Assembly (NCBI GenBank): GCA_002287215.1
Contig: LMVO01000043.1
Span: forward strand, 22,882 to 86,881
Origin: Methanocorpusculum parvum
GTDB taxonomy: Archaea > Halobacteriota > Methanomicrobia > Methanomicrobiales > Methanocorpusculaceae
Length of the DNA stretch: 64,000 nt
Direction: 5' to 3'
Shown piece by piece: positions 16,142 to 24,029 of this stretch (its first letter is position 1; every line of letters starts with the position of its first letter). The position numbers and the translations under genes were made by a program. The notes under the pieces are model-generated. The model saw only the letters and a program-made list of their open reading frames with translations, was not told where the DNA came from and did not search any database.

Positions 16142-16996
16142 ATGCTGGATACCCTTATACTCTGGATCCTTATCATCAGTCTGACTGCATTTCTTCTTAC
16201 GCTGATCCCGGGAAAACATGAACGATTCACCGCGATCACCGGGTGGATCCTTCTGGAGTTCAGCTTTCTTCTGATGCTGCCCGCCCTTATCGAAGAGGGG
16301 AACATCTTCTACCCGGTCATGGTGATCGCCGGTCTTCCGCTCATTTATATTACGGTCAGGCGCCTGACTGCCGGTGATGTGCGGATCCTGCGGCTCACCT
16401 ACGCGGCCGCGGTCGGCGGGATCGTGTATGCTCCGTTCGCCCTGATCACCGAACTTGGGAACTGGCTGATCTCCGTGGTCGTGTTCTGTATCCGGGCGGT
16501 GTTCGATATGCTCAGCTTCCCCTACATCATGGCCGGCTGGGATATGTTTGAGTCGGTCTGGGCCGTTCCCGGTCAGACCTACGGATACATGGATCAGATC
16601 ATCCTCGGATGCACCGGGATTACGGCGGTCGCGATCCTTCTTGGAGTCATCGCTCTCACCAAGACCTCGTGGAAACAGAAGATCGGTCTGACGTTGCTGG
16701 TCGCGGCACCGATATTTATTATAAACATCTTCAGGAACGTGTTTGTGATCATGGCATACTTCGGACAGTGGTTCCCCTGGTTTGAGGAGGAGCTCGCTCA
16801 TCCGACGATCCCCGGGTATGCAAGCTTTTTCTGGTCTCACAATGTCATCTGCGAAGGAGCGGCGTTCCTCCTGATCCTCGTGATCGCCTACCTGCTCTTC
16901 AGGTTTTCACCCGGACTGATAAGCAATATCAGAGAGATCCTGTTCATCTACCGGGACGATCTGCGTGCCCTGCTCGGCAGAGGTCAGCGGAAGTAA
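16142..16996 (+). CDS. artA: Archaeosortase A
   Basis: Archaeosortase A cuts proteins bearing a C-terminal PGF-CTERM signal and transfers them to a membrane lipid. This 284-residue membrane protein has about eight hydrophobic helices and the exosortase/archaeosortase catalytic trio: Cys157 in IILGCTGITAVAI, Arg198 in IINIFRNVFVI and His233 in FFWSHNVICEG. The spacing matches the family. The gene overlaps nothing, and the HIT protein gene starts 2 nt after its stop, so the two are cotranscribed. No PGF-CTERM substrate is obvious in the window; the S-layer or other surface proteins of this cell should carry the tag. Confidence 0.92.
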   Translation: MLDTLILWILIISLTAFLLTLIPGKHERFTAITGWILLEFSFLLMLPALIEEGNIFYPVMVIAGLPLIYITVRRLTAGDVRILRLTYAAAVGGIVYAPFALITELGNWLISVVVFCIRAVFDMLSFPYIMAGWDMFESVWAVPGQTYGYMDQIILGCTGITAVAILLGVIALTKTSWKQKIGLTLLVAAPIFIINIFRNVFVIMAYFGQWFPWFEEELAHPTIPGYASFFWSHNVICEGAAFLLILVIAYLLFRFSPGLISNIREILFIYRDDLRALLGRGQRK

Positions 16997-16998
16997 CC

Positions 16999-17373
16999 AT
17001 GGACTGCCCGTTCTGCAGTGACGACGCCTGTCTGTTCGGCAATGATCTCGCCTATGTGAAATGGGATCTCTATCCGGTCTCACCGGGTCATGTCCTGATC
17101 ATTCCCCGCCGGCATGTTTCTTCCTGGTTCGATCTTACCCCCGCCGAACACGCGGCCGTGAGTGAACTGATCGGCCGTGCGAAGATCCATCTTGATGCGG
17201 CGTATTCGCCTGCAGGTTACAATATCGGGGTGAACTGCGGGGAGGCGGCAGGCCAGACGGTCATGCACGCCCACCTGCACCTCATCCCGAGATATGCCGG
17301 TGACGTTATAAATCCGCGCGGGGGCATCCGGGCGGTAATCCGGGCAAAACAGGATTATCCTCAGGCAAAATAA
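16999..17373 (+). CDS. HIT-family nucleotide-binding protein
   Basis: Histidine triad proteins hydrolyse or transfer nucleoside monophosphates, for example from adenosine phosphoramidates or diadenosine polyphosphates. The 124-residue product contains the defining triad His90, His92 and His94 in MHAHLHLIPRYAGD, preceded by GYNIGVNCGEAAGQT. An N-terminal CPFC (Cys3, Cys6) is a common zinc-binding feature of HIT proteins. The start lies 2 nt after the archaeosortase stop. The substrate cannot be told from sequence; no direct link to protein sorting is known. Confidence 0.92.
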   Translation: MDCPFCSDDACLFGNDLAYVKWDLYPVSPGHVLIIPRRHVSSWFDLTPAEHAAVSELIGRAKIHLDAAYSPAGYNIGVNCGEAAGQTVMHAHLHLIPRYAGDVINPRGGIRAVIRAKQDYPQAK

Positions 17374-17413
17374 CGCAGTTAATATAGGATGAGCGGGATT
17401 AACTAATAATTAT

Positions 17414-18922
17414 ATGTACAAATCCATCGACGAAATAAATGAGCGTATTCGTGATGGAAGTGTCCGTGTGGTCAGCGCTGAAGAGATGCCGGATATCGTC
17501 GACGAACTCGGCGTTACCGGGGCACTTCGTGAAGTGGACGTGGTCACCACCGGTACTTTCGGCGCGATGTGCTCGTCCGGGGCATTTTTGAACTTTGGTC
17601 ATCCCGAGATCCCTATCAGGATGGAGAAGATGTGGCTCAATAATGTGGAAGCATATGCAGGCATTGCGGCCGTCGACTGTTATCTTGGAGCGACCCAGGA
17701 GTCGACCACCAGAAACGCGGAGTACGGCGGGGCCCATGTCATTCAGGATCTGATCGCCGGAAAATCCGTGGAGCTCCATGCACGGGCAAAAGGGACCGAC
17801 TGTTATCCCCGCACCTCCATAACCAACGAGTTCACGCTCCAGGAACTCAATCAGGCAATCATGGTCAATCCGAGAAACGCCTACCAGTGCTATAATGCAG
17901 CCGTGAATATGAGCGACCGGGCAATAAAAACCTATATGGGCTATCTTCTGCCTTCCCACAGAAATATCACCTACTCCGGCGCCGGGTGTCTCTCTCCTCT
18001 TCCAAACGATCCGACCTTTTCCGTGATCGGTTCGGGCACTCCGATCTTTATCGGCGGCGCAAACGGCGTCGTGGTCGGGGAAGGCACGCAGTCATCACCC
18101 GGATCGGGATTCGGCACCCTGATGACCGCAGGAAACATGAAGGATATGTCTCCTGATTTTATCCGCGCCGCCACCATGACCGGATACGGCGTCACGATGT
18201 ATGTCGGCATCGGCGTTCCGATCCCTCTTCTGAACGAGGAGATCGTGCAGCATACCGCGGTCCGCGATGAGGATCTGAAAACGAGCATCGTCGATTACGG
18301 CACGCCGTTTCGGGACCGGCCCGTGATCCGCGAGGTCACCTATGCCGAGCTGAAGAGCGGATCGGTCGAGATCGACGGAGAAGAGGTCCGCTGTTCTCCC
18401 CTCTCGAGTTATAAAAAGGCACGTGAGGTCGCAGCCGAGCTGAAGGTCCGGATCGAAAAAGGCTCCTTTACGATGGCTCATGCTTCCCGGCCGATCGATG
18501 CCGAAAAGAGGAACAAACCCATGGCGGAGAAGGGGTATGTCTGTCATGTGAATGAGATGATGGTCGCTAAATTCGTGACGATCACCGGCGGCGAAAGCGT
18601 CAAAGAGGCGGCGAAACGTCTGCTGAAAGGCGAGACGAACCATCTGCCGGTTATCGACAGGGAGAACCGGCTGATCGGTATCGTGACAACGTATGATGTC
18701 TCCAAAGCATTTGCAAATGATGAGCAGGATATGACCGTTTCGGAGATCATGACCAAAAACGTCATCACGATCGGTCCGGACGCGCCGGTGGACTTTGCCG
18801 CCCGGATCCTTCAGCAGCACAACATCGGCGCCCTTGTGGTGATCGACTCGTCCCGGCATATCCTCGGGATGCTGAACTCGTATGATCTCGGTGATCTTGT
18901 CGGCGGGAGGGGACGAAGATGA
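17414..18922 (+). CDS. Homocysteine biosynthesis protein, DUF39 plus two CBS domains
   Basis: Homologue of the methanogen protein family (Methanosarcina MA1821 type) required to make homocysteine from aspartate semialdehyde and sulfide. The 502 residues comprise a DUF39 domain (about 1-365), with VDVVTTGTFGAM, EYGGAHVIQDLIAGK, the conserved Cys192 in SGAGCLSPLPNDP and GEGTQSSPGSG, followed by two CBS repeats (about 375-435 and 438-497), which usually bind adenosyl ligands such as AMP or S-adenosylmethionine and could provide feedback control. The stop overlaps the NIL-ferredoxin gene by 4 nt. A second DUF39 paralogue, without CBS domains but fused to a ferredoxin, is at 59979-61205. Confidence 0.92.
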   Translation: MYKSIDEINERIRDGSVRVVSAEEMPDIVDELGVTGALREVDVVTTGTFGAMCSSGAFLNFGHPEIPIRMEKMWLNNVEAYAGIAAVDCYLGATQESTTRNAEYGGAHVIQDLIAGKSVELHARAKGTDCYPRTSITNEFTLQELNQAIMVNPRNAYQCYNAAVNMSDRAIKTYMGYLLPSHRNITYSGAGCLSPLPNDPTFSVIGSGTPIFIGGANGVVVGEGTQSSPGSGFGTLMTAGNMKDMSPDFIRAATMTGYGVTMYVGIGVPIPLLNEEIVQHTAVRDEDLKTSIVDYGTPFRDRPVIREVTYAELKSGSVEIDGEEVRCSPLSSYKKAREVAAELKVRIEKGSFTMAHASRPIDAEKRNKPMAEKGYVCHVNEMMVAKFVTITGGESVKEAAKRLLKGETNHLPVIDRENRLIGIVTTYDVSKAFANDEQDMTVSEIMTKNVITIGPDAPVDFAARILQQHNIGALVVIDSSRHILGMLNSYDLGDLVGGRGRR

Positions 18923-19305
18923 AGCTGATGGTCGAGTTTGACTCCGACGGGGTCCAGTACCCAAACATTGCCGCCGCTATCCTCCGGTCAGGCGTGATGG
19001 TGAATGTGGAACGCGCCTTGATCGACGGGGATGAGGGCTGGGCGCTCCTCGATGTGGATGACAATGATGCCGGCAGATTCATCGCGGCACTCACGCGAAA
19101 AGGGGTCACGATCCGTATTCAGAAGGACGCGGTTTCCCACAACCGTACAGACTGTGTGGACTGCGGACTTTGTATCAGCATCTGTCAAAAGCAGGTCTTC
19201 TCCTTTGACGAGAACTGGCAGCTCGTCGTTGATTCCGAGCGCTGCGTCCTCTGCGGAAGATGTGCGACCTACTGCCCCCAGCGGGCGCTGAGCATCCAGA
19301 AGTAA
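18919..19305 (+). CDS. NIL domain-ferredoxin, homocysteine biosynthesis partner
   Basis: Homologue of the MA1822-type partner of the DUF39 protein. Residues 1-70 form a NIL domain (MKLMVEFDSDGVQYPNIAAA to KGVTIRIQKD), a ligand-binding fold also found in methionine transporters. Residues 75-125 carry two [4Fe-4S] motifs, Cys79/82/85/89 and Cys109/112/115/119. It should deliver electrons for the reductive conversion of the aldehyde carbon to the thiol. The 4-nt ATGA overlap with the DUF39 gene supports production of the two in equal amounts. Length is 128 residues. Confidence 0.92.
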   Translation: MKLMVEFDSDGVQYPNIAAAILRSGVMVNVERALIDGDEGWALLDVDDNDAGRFIAALTRKGVTIRIQKDAVSHNRTDCVDCGLCISICQKQVFSFDENWQLVVDSERCVLCGRCATYCPQRALSIQK

Positions 19306-19313
19306 CGGCTCAC

Positions 19314-20024
19314 ATGATCCGCGAAAAGTTCGCATACCGCGAGACGATCACCACGATCCTCGCCGACGATGTTTGTCACATCGAAGCGGCAAAGGAAGGG
19401 ATGATCGCGGCGCGGACCAGTCTTGAGCGGTATCTTTTGGCCGATCCTTTTTTTCAGATGAGTTACGGACCCGTTCCGGCATCCGCCGGCTCCCCGGAAA
19501 CGGTCAGACGGATGGCGGATGCCGCATTTGAAGCTGATGTCGGCCCTATGGCCGCGGTCGCCGCATCGATCGGCTGGGCGGGTGTTTTGGCGATGCGGGA
19601 TTTGGGCGCCGCGTTCGGACTGATCGACAACGGGGGGGATATCGTACTGTTTTCTGATCGGGACGTGCGTGTCGGGATCTACGCCGGGTCCGCGCCGTCT
19701 TCGGGAAAAACCGCATTCATCATCCCGCCGCAAAACGAGATCCTCGGGATATGCACATCCTCAGCGACCGTCGGCCCTTCGGTCTCCTTCGGGATCGCGG
19801 ACTTAGTGACCTGTTTTTCCCGTGATCCGGCGAAGGCCGATGCCTGGGCAACCGGACTCTGCAATATACTTACGCCGGAGAACTTTGACGAGGTCATGGA
19901 ACAGGTTGCCGGATCCTCGGTCTCTGCCGTGTATGCGGTGATCGGGGACTGGATCGGCCAGTGGGGGGATCTTCCAAAGATCGCCGCGGCAGATGTCAGG
20001 TATGATCTTATCACGAAAGGTTAG
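19314..20024 (+). CDS. UPF0280 (COG2122) protein linked to sulfide assimilation
   Basis: The 236-residue protein belongs to UPF0280/COG2122, an ApbE-like family. Recognisable parts are the N-terminal MIREKFAYRETITTILAD, the Gly/Ala-rich core GPMAAVAASIGWAGV, DNGGDIVLF and the segment ICTSSATVGPSVSFG. From memory, the Methanosarcina member of this family improves growth on low sulfide, and in this window it directly follows the homocysteine genes (8 nt after the NIL-ferredoxin stop), which agrees with that role. The start is the ATG at 19314; the frame is open further upstream through the previous gene. Its 3' end overlaps the convergent hypothetical gene by 4 nt. Confidence 0.85.
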   Translation: MIREKFAYRETITTILADDVCHIEAAKEGMIAARTSLERYLLADPFFQMSYGPVPASAGSPETVRRMADAAFEADVGPMAAVAASIGWAGVLAMRDLGAAFGLIDNGGDIVLFSDRDVRVGIYAGSAPSSGKTAFIIPPQNEILGICTSSATVGPSVSFGIADLVTCFSRDPAKADAWATGLCNILTPENFDEVMEQVAGSSVSAVYAVIGDWIGQWGDLPKIAAADVRYDLITKG

Positions 20025-20428
20025 GCGCACTGCTCTTTTGCACACTTCACCGCTTCCCGGTAGGCGCCGGGACCGGAGAAGGCTTTGAGGAACTTTTCCC
20101 CGTTCCAGACCGCGATAAAAAAGAGCGAAGAGTTCTTATCGAACCCGAAGATCAGCTCCGCGAGCTCCGCGTTTCCGATCTTGATCCCGCGGAGGATCTG
20201 TGAAGAGGGCTGGAGCAGCAGACGTTCATAGATCTCGACTGCGGGTTCCTCTTCGAAGGCGTAAAGATAGGTCTGAAGAGCATTGGTCAGATCCGATGTG
20301 CAGAGCCTGACCGCAGTCTCTTTTGGAAGGCCGCGAAGAAGTTCCGCGAGGACGAAGTCGTCATCCCCGGACGCTTCATACAGTTCATCGGCCAGAGAGT
20401 CAAGCTCGGAGTTGGAGGTGTACGCCAT
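20021..20428 (-). CDS. Hypothetical protein, unrecognised
   Basis: A 135-residue product that I do not recognise. The N-terminal half is acidic and helical (MAYTSNSELDSLADELYEAS to FVLAELLRGLPKETAVRL), the C-terminal half beta-rich with SSLFFIAVWNGEKFLKAFSG and a closing AVKCAKEQCA containing two Cys. No membrane segment is present. The start is placed at the ATG at 20428 because the upstream extension in the same frame overlaps the divergent winged-helix gene and its promoter. It converges on the UPF0280 gene with a 4-nt overlap and stands alone on its strand. Confidence 0.6.
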   Translation of the reverse strand: MAYTSNSELDSLADELYEASGDDDFVLAELLRGLPKETAVRLCTSDLTNALQTYLYAFEEEPAVEIYERLLLQPSSQILRGIKIGNAELAELIFGFDKNSSLFFIAVWNGEKFLKAFSGPGAYREAVKCAKEQCA

Positions 20429-20494
20429 ATAAGGTACTTTTCTGTTGTGTGATTCAATAAAGTATAATGTCTCTCTCCTCCTAATTGTTAGGAC

Positions 20495-20761
20495 ATGAGA
20501 AATGAGGACATAGACTGGGCGCTCTTTCATTGTATCCCTGAATGCGGGAACATGACGGTCGCCGAACTGGCAGAGCGTTCACTGTTTTCCGTGGAAGAGA
20601 TAAAAGCCTCCCTTGCACGACTCGAGAAAGCCTGTCTCATTCACGTTGCCGGCGATACGGTCTGTGCTCTCTCACTCAATGATATGTTCATACTGAACGA
20701 AATCAAAAACGCCCCCTCAGATATCTATATCGAAAACGGCGTTATCAAGGTCCGAAAATGA
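20495..20761 (+). CDS. Small winged-helix-like protein upstream of aTrm56
   Basis: The 88-residue product looks like a compact winged helix: [20 protein letters not shown] would be helices 2 and 3 and [20 protein letters not shown] the wing. Such proteins usually bind DNA or, in archaea, sometimes RNA. It overlaps the aTrm56 gene by 4 nt and is the first gene of an operon that continues through the ATP-grasp, TFE and HD genes. The ATG at 20495 is preceded by TTGTTAGGACATGAG with weak ribosome-binding character. No specific family is recognised. Confidence 0.6.
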   Translation: MRNEDIDWALFHCIPECGNMTVAELAERSLFSVEEIKASLARLEKACLIHVAGDTVCALSLNDMFILNEIKNAPSDIYIENGVIKVRK

Positions 20762-21315
20762 ATCTCAAACCTGAATCCTATATCCTCAGAATAGGACACC
20801 GTCCCGAAAGGGATCAGCGTGTCACCACCCATGTCGGTTTAAGCTCCCGCGCTCTGGGGGCAAGCGGCATGTATCTTGCAGCCGATGATGCCAAGGTTGC
20901 TGACAGTATCACGGATGTTGCAGCAAGATTTGGCGGGACCTTTTTTTGCGAAAACAATGTCAAGTGGAAGTCCTGCATCAACCAGTTCAAAAAGAGCGGC
21001 GGCAAAGTCGTCCACCTGACCATGTACGGTCTGCGGCTTCAGGACGTTATCGCCGATATCAGAAAGGAGGAGAAGGTCATGATCGTGGTCGGCGCCGAAA
21101 AAGTCCCGGGCGATCTCTATGAACTTGCCGATTACAATGTCGCGGTCGCAAACCAGCCGCATTCGGAAATTTCGGCTCTTGCTCTCTGTCTGGATCATCT
21201 GTATGAAGGCAGGGAACTGGATCTTGCCTTCCCGGACGCCGAACTGGAGGTCCTGCCGACAAAGATCGGAAAGACCACGATCAAACACGAGCACGGGAAC
21301 GAAGAAGAGCTATGA
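20758..21315 (+). CDS. trm56: tRNA (cytidine(56)-2'-O)-methyltransferase aTrm56
   Basis: Archaeal SPOUT methyltransferase that methylates the ribose of C56 in the T-loop of tRNA. The 185-residue product opens with [20 protein letters not shown], the family N-terminal signature, continues with [16 protein letters not shown], and has the S-adenosylmethionine-binding knot in the C-terminal half ([20 protein letters not shown], then [19 protein letters not shown]). Length is typical. It overlaps its neighbours on both sides by 4 nt (winged-helix gene before, ATP-grasp gene after), so the genes are translated from one message. Confidence 0.93.
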   Translation: MNLKPESYILRIGHRPERDQRVTTHVGLSSRALGASGMYLAADDAKVADSITDVAARFGGTFFCENNVKWKSCINQFKKSGGKVVHLTMYGLRLQDVIADIRKEEKVMIVVGAEKVPGDLYELADYNVAVANQPHSEISALALCLDHLYEGRELDLAFPDAELEVLPTKIGKTTIKHEHGNEEEL

Positions 21316-22385
21316 AGAGCGTTCTTGTCGCCGGATACACCACCCGCCATGTTGCCGCATCGGCCTCACGTGCCAGGTATGATGTCTATGCAGTAGACCA
21401 TTTCTGCGACCAGGACCTGATCTCGTGTACGAAGGATCATCTCGCTTTCGATGAGCTGGACGAACTGCCGTTTGCCGTTGACGGGATGCTGGAGAGGTAT
21501 GACATCGATCATGTCGTGACCACATCCGGCGCGGAACTTCTGGAGATGCCGCGCCGTCTTGGAACTGTGGCAGATGTCGCGAAACGATTCATGGACAAGG
21601 GAAAGACCCAGGACTTTTTTGAGGAGATCGGCGTACCCGTTCCCCGCAGGCTGGAAAAGGGCGAGTACCCGGCGATGATGAAGACCCTTTCCGGCGCCGG
21701 AGGCTGGCGAAACGCCTGTGTCCGTTCGGATGCGGAACGCGGGATCTGGGAAGAGTTCGTGGAGCATGTTCCCTGCATGGCGCAGGAACCGATCGCCGGA
21801 CAGCCGGCAAGCGTTTCCTGTCTCGGGACCGGGACCTCGGCGCTGGCTCTTTGCGCAAACGAACAGATCCTTCGCGGCGGGGACACCTGCGCCTATGCCT
21901 TCTCCGGTTCTCTCACTCCGTGCAGACATCCTCTTGCCGGACGGATGATGGAGCTTGCGGAAAAGATCGTGGCTGCAAGCGGATGTGTCGGTTCGGTCGG
22001 GGTGGATTTTGTTCTGACCGATAAGGAGGCTTACGCCATCGAAATAAATCCCCGGTTTCAGGGAACGGTCGAGACGGTGGAAAAGGCGCTTGGGATCAAC
22101 CTTTTTTCCCTGCACGCCGATGCATGCCGGGGCATCCTGCCGAAAAAACGCCCGGATCCGGTCTGTTTTGCGGTCAGGCGGATCCTCGCCGCCCCCTGCG
22201 ATATAACGATCAATGCCGATCTTTCCGCGATATCTGCAGACATCACCGACATTCCGTATCCGGGCACCTCCTTTGAAGAGGGAGAGGTGATGTTTTCCGT
22301 GACCGGTTTTGGCAAGACCCGCGAAGAGGCGTTCGCCTCGCTGGATAAACATATTAGGGATGCACTCCAACTTATTAAGGAATGA
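21312..22385 (+). CDS. ATP-grasp ligase (COG2232-like), substrate unknown
   Basis: The 357-residue product has an N-terminal Rossmann-like domain ([20 protein letters not shown]) and a central and C-terminal ATP-grasp fold, with a Gly-rich loop at [14 protein letters not shown] and the metal-binding acidic pair in [20 protein letters not shown], where Asp, Glu and Asn of EINPR coordinate magnesium. ATP-grasp enzymes form amide or thioester bonds through an acyl phosphate. The closest family I can name is COG2232, uncharacterised in methanogens. Its 4-nt overlaps with aTrm56 and TFE suggest an information-processing operon rather than a coenzyme pathway, but that is position-based inference. 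Confidence 0.82.
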   Translation: MKSVLVAGYTTRHVAASASRARYDVYAVDHFCDQDLISCTKDHLAFDELDELPFAVDGMLERYDIDHVVTTSGAELLEMPRRLGTVADVAKRFMDKGKTQDFFEEIGVPVPRRLEKGEYPAMMKTLSGAGGWRNACVRSDAERGIWEEFVEHVPCMAQEPIAGQPASVSCLGTGTSALALCANEQILRGGDTCAYAFSGSLTPCRHPLAGRMMELAEKIVAASGCVGSVGVDFVLTDKEAYAIEINPRFQGTVETVEKALGINLFSLHADACRGILPKKRPDPVCFAVRRILAAPCDITINADLSAISADITDIPYPGTSFEEGEVMFSVTGFGKTREEAFASLDKHIRDALQLIKE

Positions 22386-23017
22386 CGGTCATCACAGAAG
22401 AGCAACTCGGGAATCCGGCAATCTATCAATATCTGCTGAAATTAGTGGGAGAAGAGGGCCTGGAACTCCTTCGCCGCTGGTCAGACGTGGAATACGCGCG
22501 CAGGTGGATCGAGGCAAAACTGAGCAGTGAGGATCTCAAGGCATCCGACAAAGCGCGGTTCCTGGCCGAGTCCCGGCGTTCCGATGAGGAGCTCACCGGT
22601 GCAGAACGCAGCGATGAGGAGATCGCCGAACTTACCGGGATCAATCTGAACTCGGTTCGTCACACTCTCTATAATTTATACGAGCACCGGCTTGCCGAAT
22701 ACCGCCGGATCAAAAACAATGAGACCGGCTGGCTGACCTATCTCTGGCTTATGCGTATGGATCATATGAACATGGTCCTGCGTAACGAGATGGAGGTCGC
22801 GGCAGGAAAACTTGCCGGGCGTCTGAGATATGATGAGGCAAACGACTTTTATCAGTGCAAGAACTGCGGGATCACAACGACCTTTAATAACGCCATGACG
22901 ACCAACTTCTCCTGCCCCCATTGCGGGACGATGCTTGTGCATTTTGACGACGAGCTGATCGTTGCTGCGCTGAAAAAACGTCTGGCCAAGATGCAGACCG
23001 CGCTTGACAATGCCTGA
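22382..23017 (+). CDS. tfe: Transcription factor E alpha subunit (TFE)
   Basis: TFE stabilises the open promoter complex. The 211-residue protein has the N-terminal winged helix, with DEEIAELTGINLNSVRHTLY and LYEHRLAEYRRIKNNETGWL, then a zinc ribbon made by CKNCG and CPHCG at about 159-163 and 179-183, and a short C-terminal helix. Typical archaeal TFE is about 165-180 residues. The extra length here comes from an acidic helical insertion at about residues 40-80 (starting KLSSEDLKASDKARFLAESR) within the winged helix region before helix 3. The gene lies in an overlapping operon with aTrm56, the ATP-grasp gene and an HD gene. Confidence 0.92.
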   Translation: MTVITEEQLGNPAIYQYLLKLVGEEGLELLRRWSDVEYARRWIEAKLSSEDLKASDKARFLAESRRSDEELTGAERSDEEIAELTGINLNSVRHTLYNLYEHRLAEYRRIKNNETGWLTYLWLMRMDHMNMVLRNEMEVAAGKLAGRLRYDEANDFYQCKNCGITTTFNNAMTTNFSCPHCGTMLVHFDDELIVAALKKRLAKMQTALDNA

Positions 23018-23489
23018 ATATTCCCATACTCTTTTTTTGGCCGGCTGTGATGCCGGAGTCGTTTCCCACTGCGAAAAAGTTGCCGCGGTCGCCGCACGCT
23101 ATAGCGGCGAGTTGGTCGATTCCGATCTGGTACATGCCGGGGCGATGCTGCATGACATCGGGAGATCGAAGACGCATTCAATCAAACATGCCGCGAAAGG
23201 GGCGAAGATCTGCCGCCGTCTGGAACTTTCCGAGGATATCGCCAAAATCGTCGGAAGGCATACGGGCGCCGGTCTGACCGAAGACGAATCCGTTCTTCTT
23301 GGTCTGCCGCCGGTTTCTGCGGTGCCGGAGACGCTCGAAGAGAAGATCGTAGCACATGCGGATAATCTGGTGTCCGGATCGCGCGAGGTGACGATCTATG
23401 AGCGGATGATGCAGATCGCGGATCTGCCTGCCCGTTCGAAACGAAAGATCTGGCGTCTTTCGATGGAAGTCGAACTGCTCGCCGAATGA
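23010..23489 (+). CDS. HD-domain phosphohydrolase (TIGR00295-like)
   Basis: A 159-residue HD-superfamily metal-dependent phosphohydrolase. The motif pattern is complete: His in VVSHCEKVAAVAA, HD in AGAMLHDIGRSKTHSI, His in IVGRHTGAG and Asp in IVAHADNLVSGSREV. Methanogen proteins of this size belong to the TIGR00295 family, whose nucleotide or phosphate substrate is not known. I use the ATG at 23010, which overlaps the TFE stop by 8 nt; a TTG two codons earlier would also be possible. A T-run follows the stop codon, suggesting that this ends the aTrm56-TFE operon. Confidence 0.85.
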   Translation: MPEYSHTLFLAGCDAGVVSHCEKVAAVAARYSGELVDSDLVHAGAMLHDIGRSKTHSIKHAAKGAKICRRLELSEDIAKIVGRHTGAGLTEDESVLLGLPPVSAVPETLEEKIVAHADNLVSGSREVTIYERMMQIADLPARSKRKIWRLSMEVELLAE

Positions 23490-23494
23490 TTTTT

Positions 23495-23509
23495 TTCCAA
23501 TTAATGGAA
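23495..23509 (+). promoter_or_regulatory. Inverted repeat upstream of the C_GCAxxG_C_C gene
   Basis: TTCCA-5 nt-TGGAA, centred about 28 bp before the start codon at 23530. It overlaps the expected promoter position and could be an operator; short enough that chance cannot be excluded. Confidence 0.3.
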
Positions 23510-23529
23510 TATCTTTAAGGGATTTACTT

Positions 23530-23988
23530 ATGGATAATGCAAAAAAAGCAGTAGCTGCGTTTTCCCAGGGGTTAAACTGTGCACAGTCGGTGTTTTCCTC
23601 ATTCTCGAACGACCTCGGTGTCGATGAAAAGACCGCAAAGAAAATCGCCGGAAGTTTCGGTTCAGGCATGCGGTACGGCGAAGTTTGCGGCGCAGTTACG
23701 GGTGCGCTGATGGTGATCGGTCTGAAATACGGCGCCTCCACTGCAGAAGATGTTGAAGCAAAAGCGGATACGAATGAAAAAACCGTGGAATTTCTCGATG
23801 CGTTCAAAGCGGAAAACGGCTCGATCCTCTGCCGGGACCTTCTTGGATACGATATCCTGAAGGAGCATGAACTCGCGATAATCAAAGAGAAGGGCCTGTT
23901 TAAAACGATCTGTCCCAAGATGGTGGAGTCCGCATCCGTTATCCTTGAAAAAAAGCTGGGCGAATGGGAAGCAGACGAAAGAAAGTAA
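23530..23988 (+). CDS. C_GCAxxG_C_C family protein (putative redox-active)
   Basis: The family is named for its conserved cysteine pattern: here Cys20 in QGLNCAQSVF, Cys in YGEVCGAVTGAL (about 55), Cys near 100 in GSILCRDLLGYD and Cys near 129 in KTICPKMVES. The 152-residue, mostly helical protein has the usual size. Some bacterial members are annotated as possible split-Soret cytochrome or redox proteins, but no function is proven and no haem motif is seen here. The gene is preceded by a short inverted repeat and followed 41 nt later by hisD; whether the two share a transcript is unclear. Confidence 0.85.
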   Translation: MDNAKKAVAAFSQGLNCAQSVFSSFSNDLGVDEKTAKKIAGSFGSGMRYGEVCGAVTGALMVIGLKYGASTAEDVEAKADTNEKTVEFLDAFKAENGSILCRDLLGYDILKEHELAIIKEKGLFKTICPKMVESASVILEKKLGEWEADERK

Positions 23989-24029
23989 TCCCCATACTCT
24001 AAATCTTTCCACGACCCATACTGTTTATC

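Noticed and set aside
21312..22385. ATP-grasp gene as MfnD (tyramine-glutamate ligase of methanofuran synthesis)
   Set aside because: The N-terminal sequence fits COG2232 better than the MfnD type, and no methanofuran gene is nearby.
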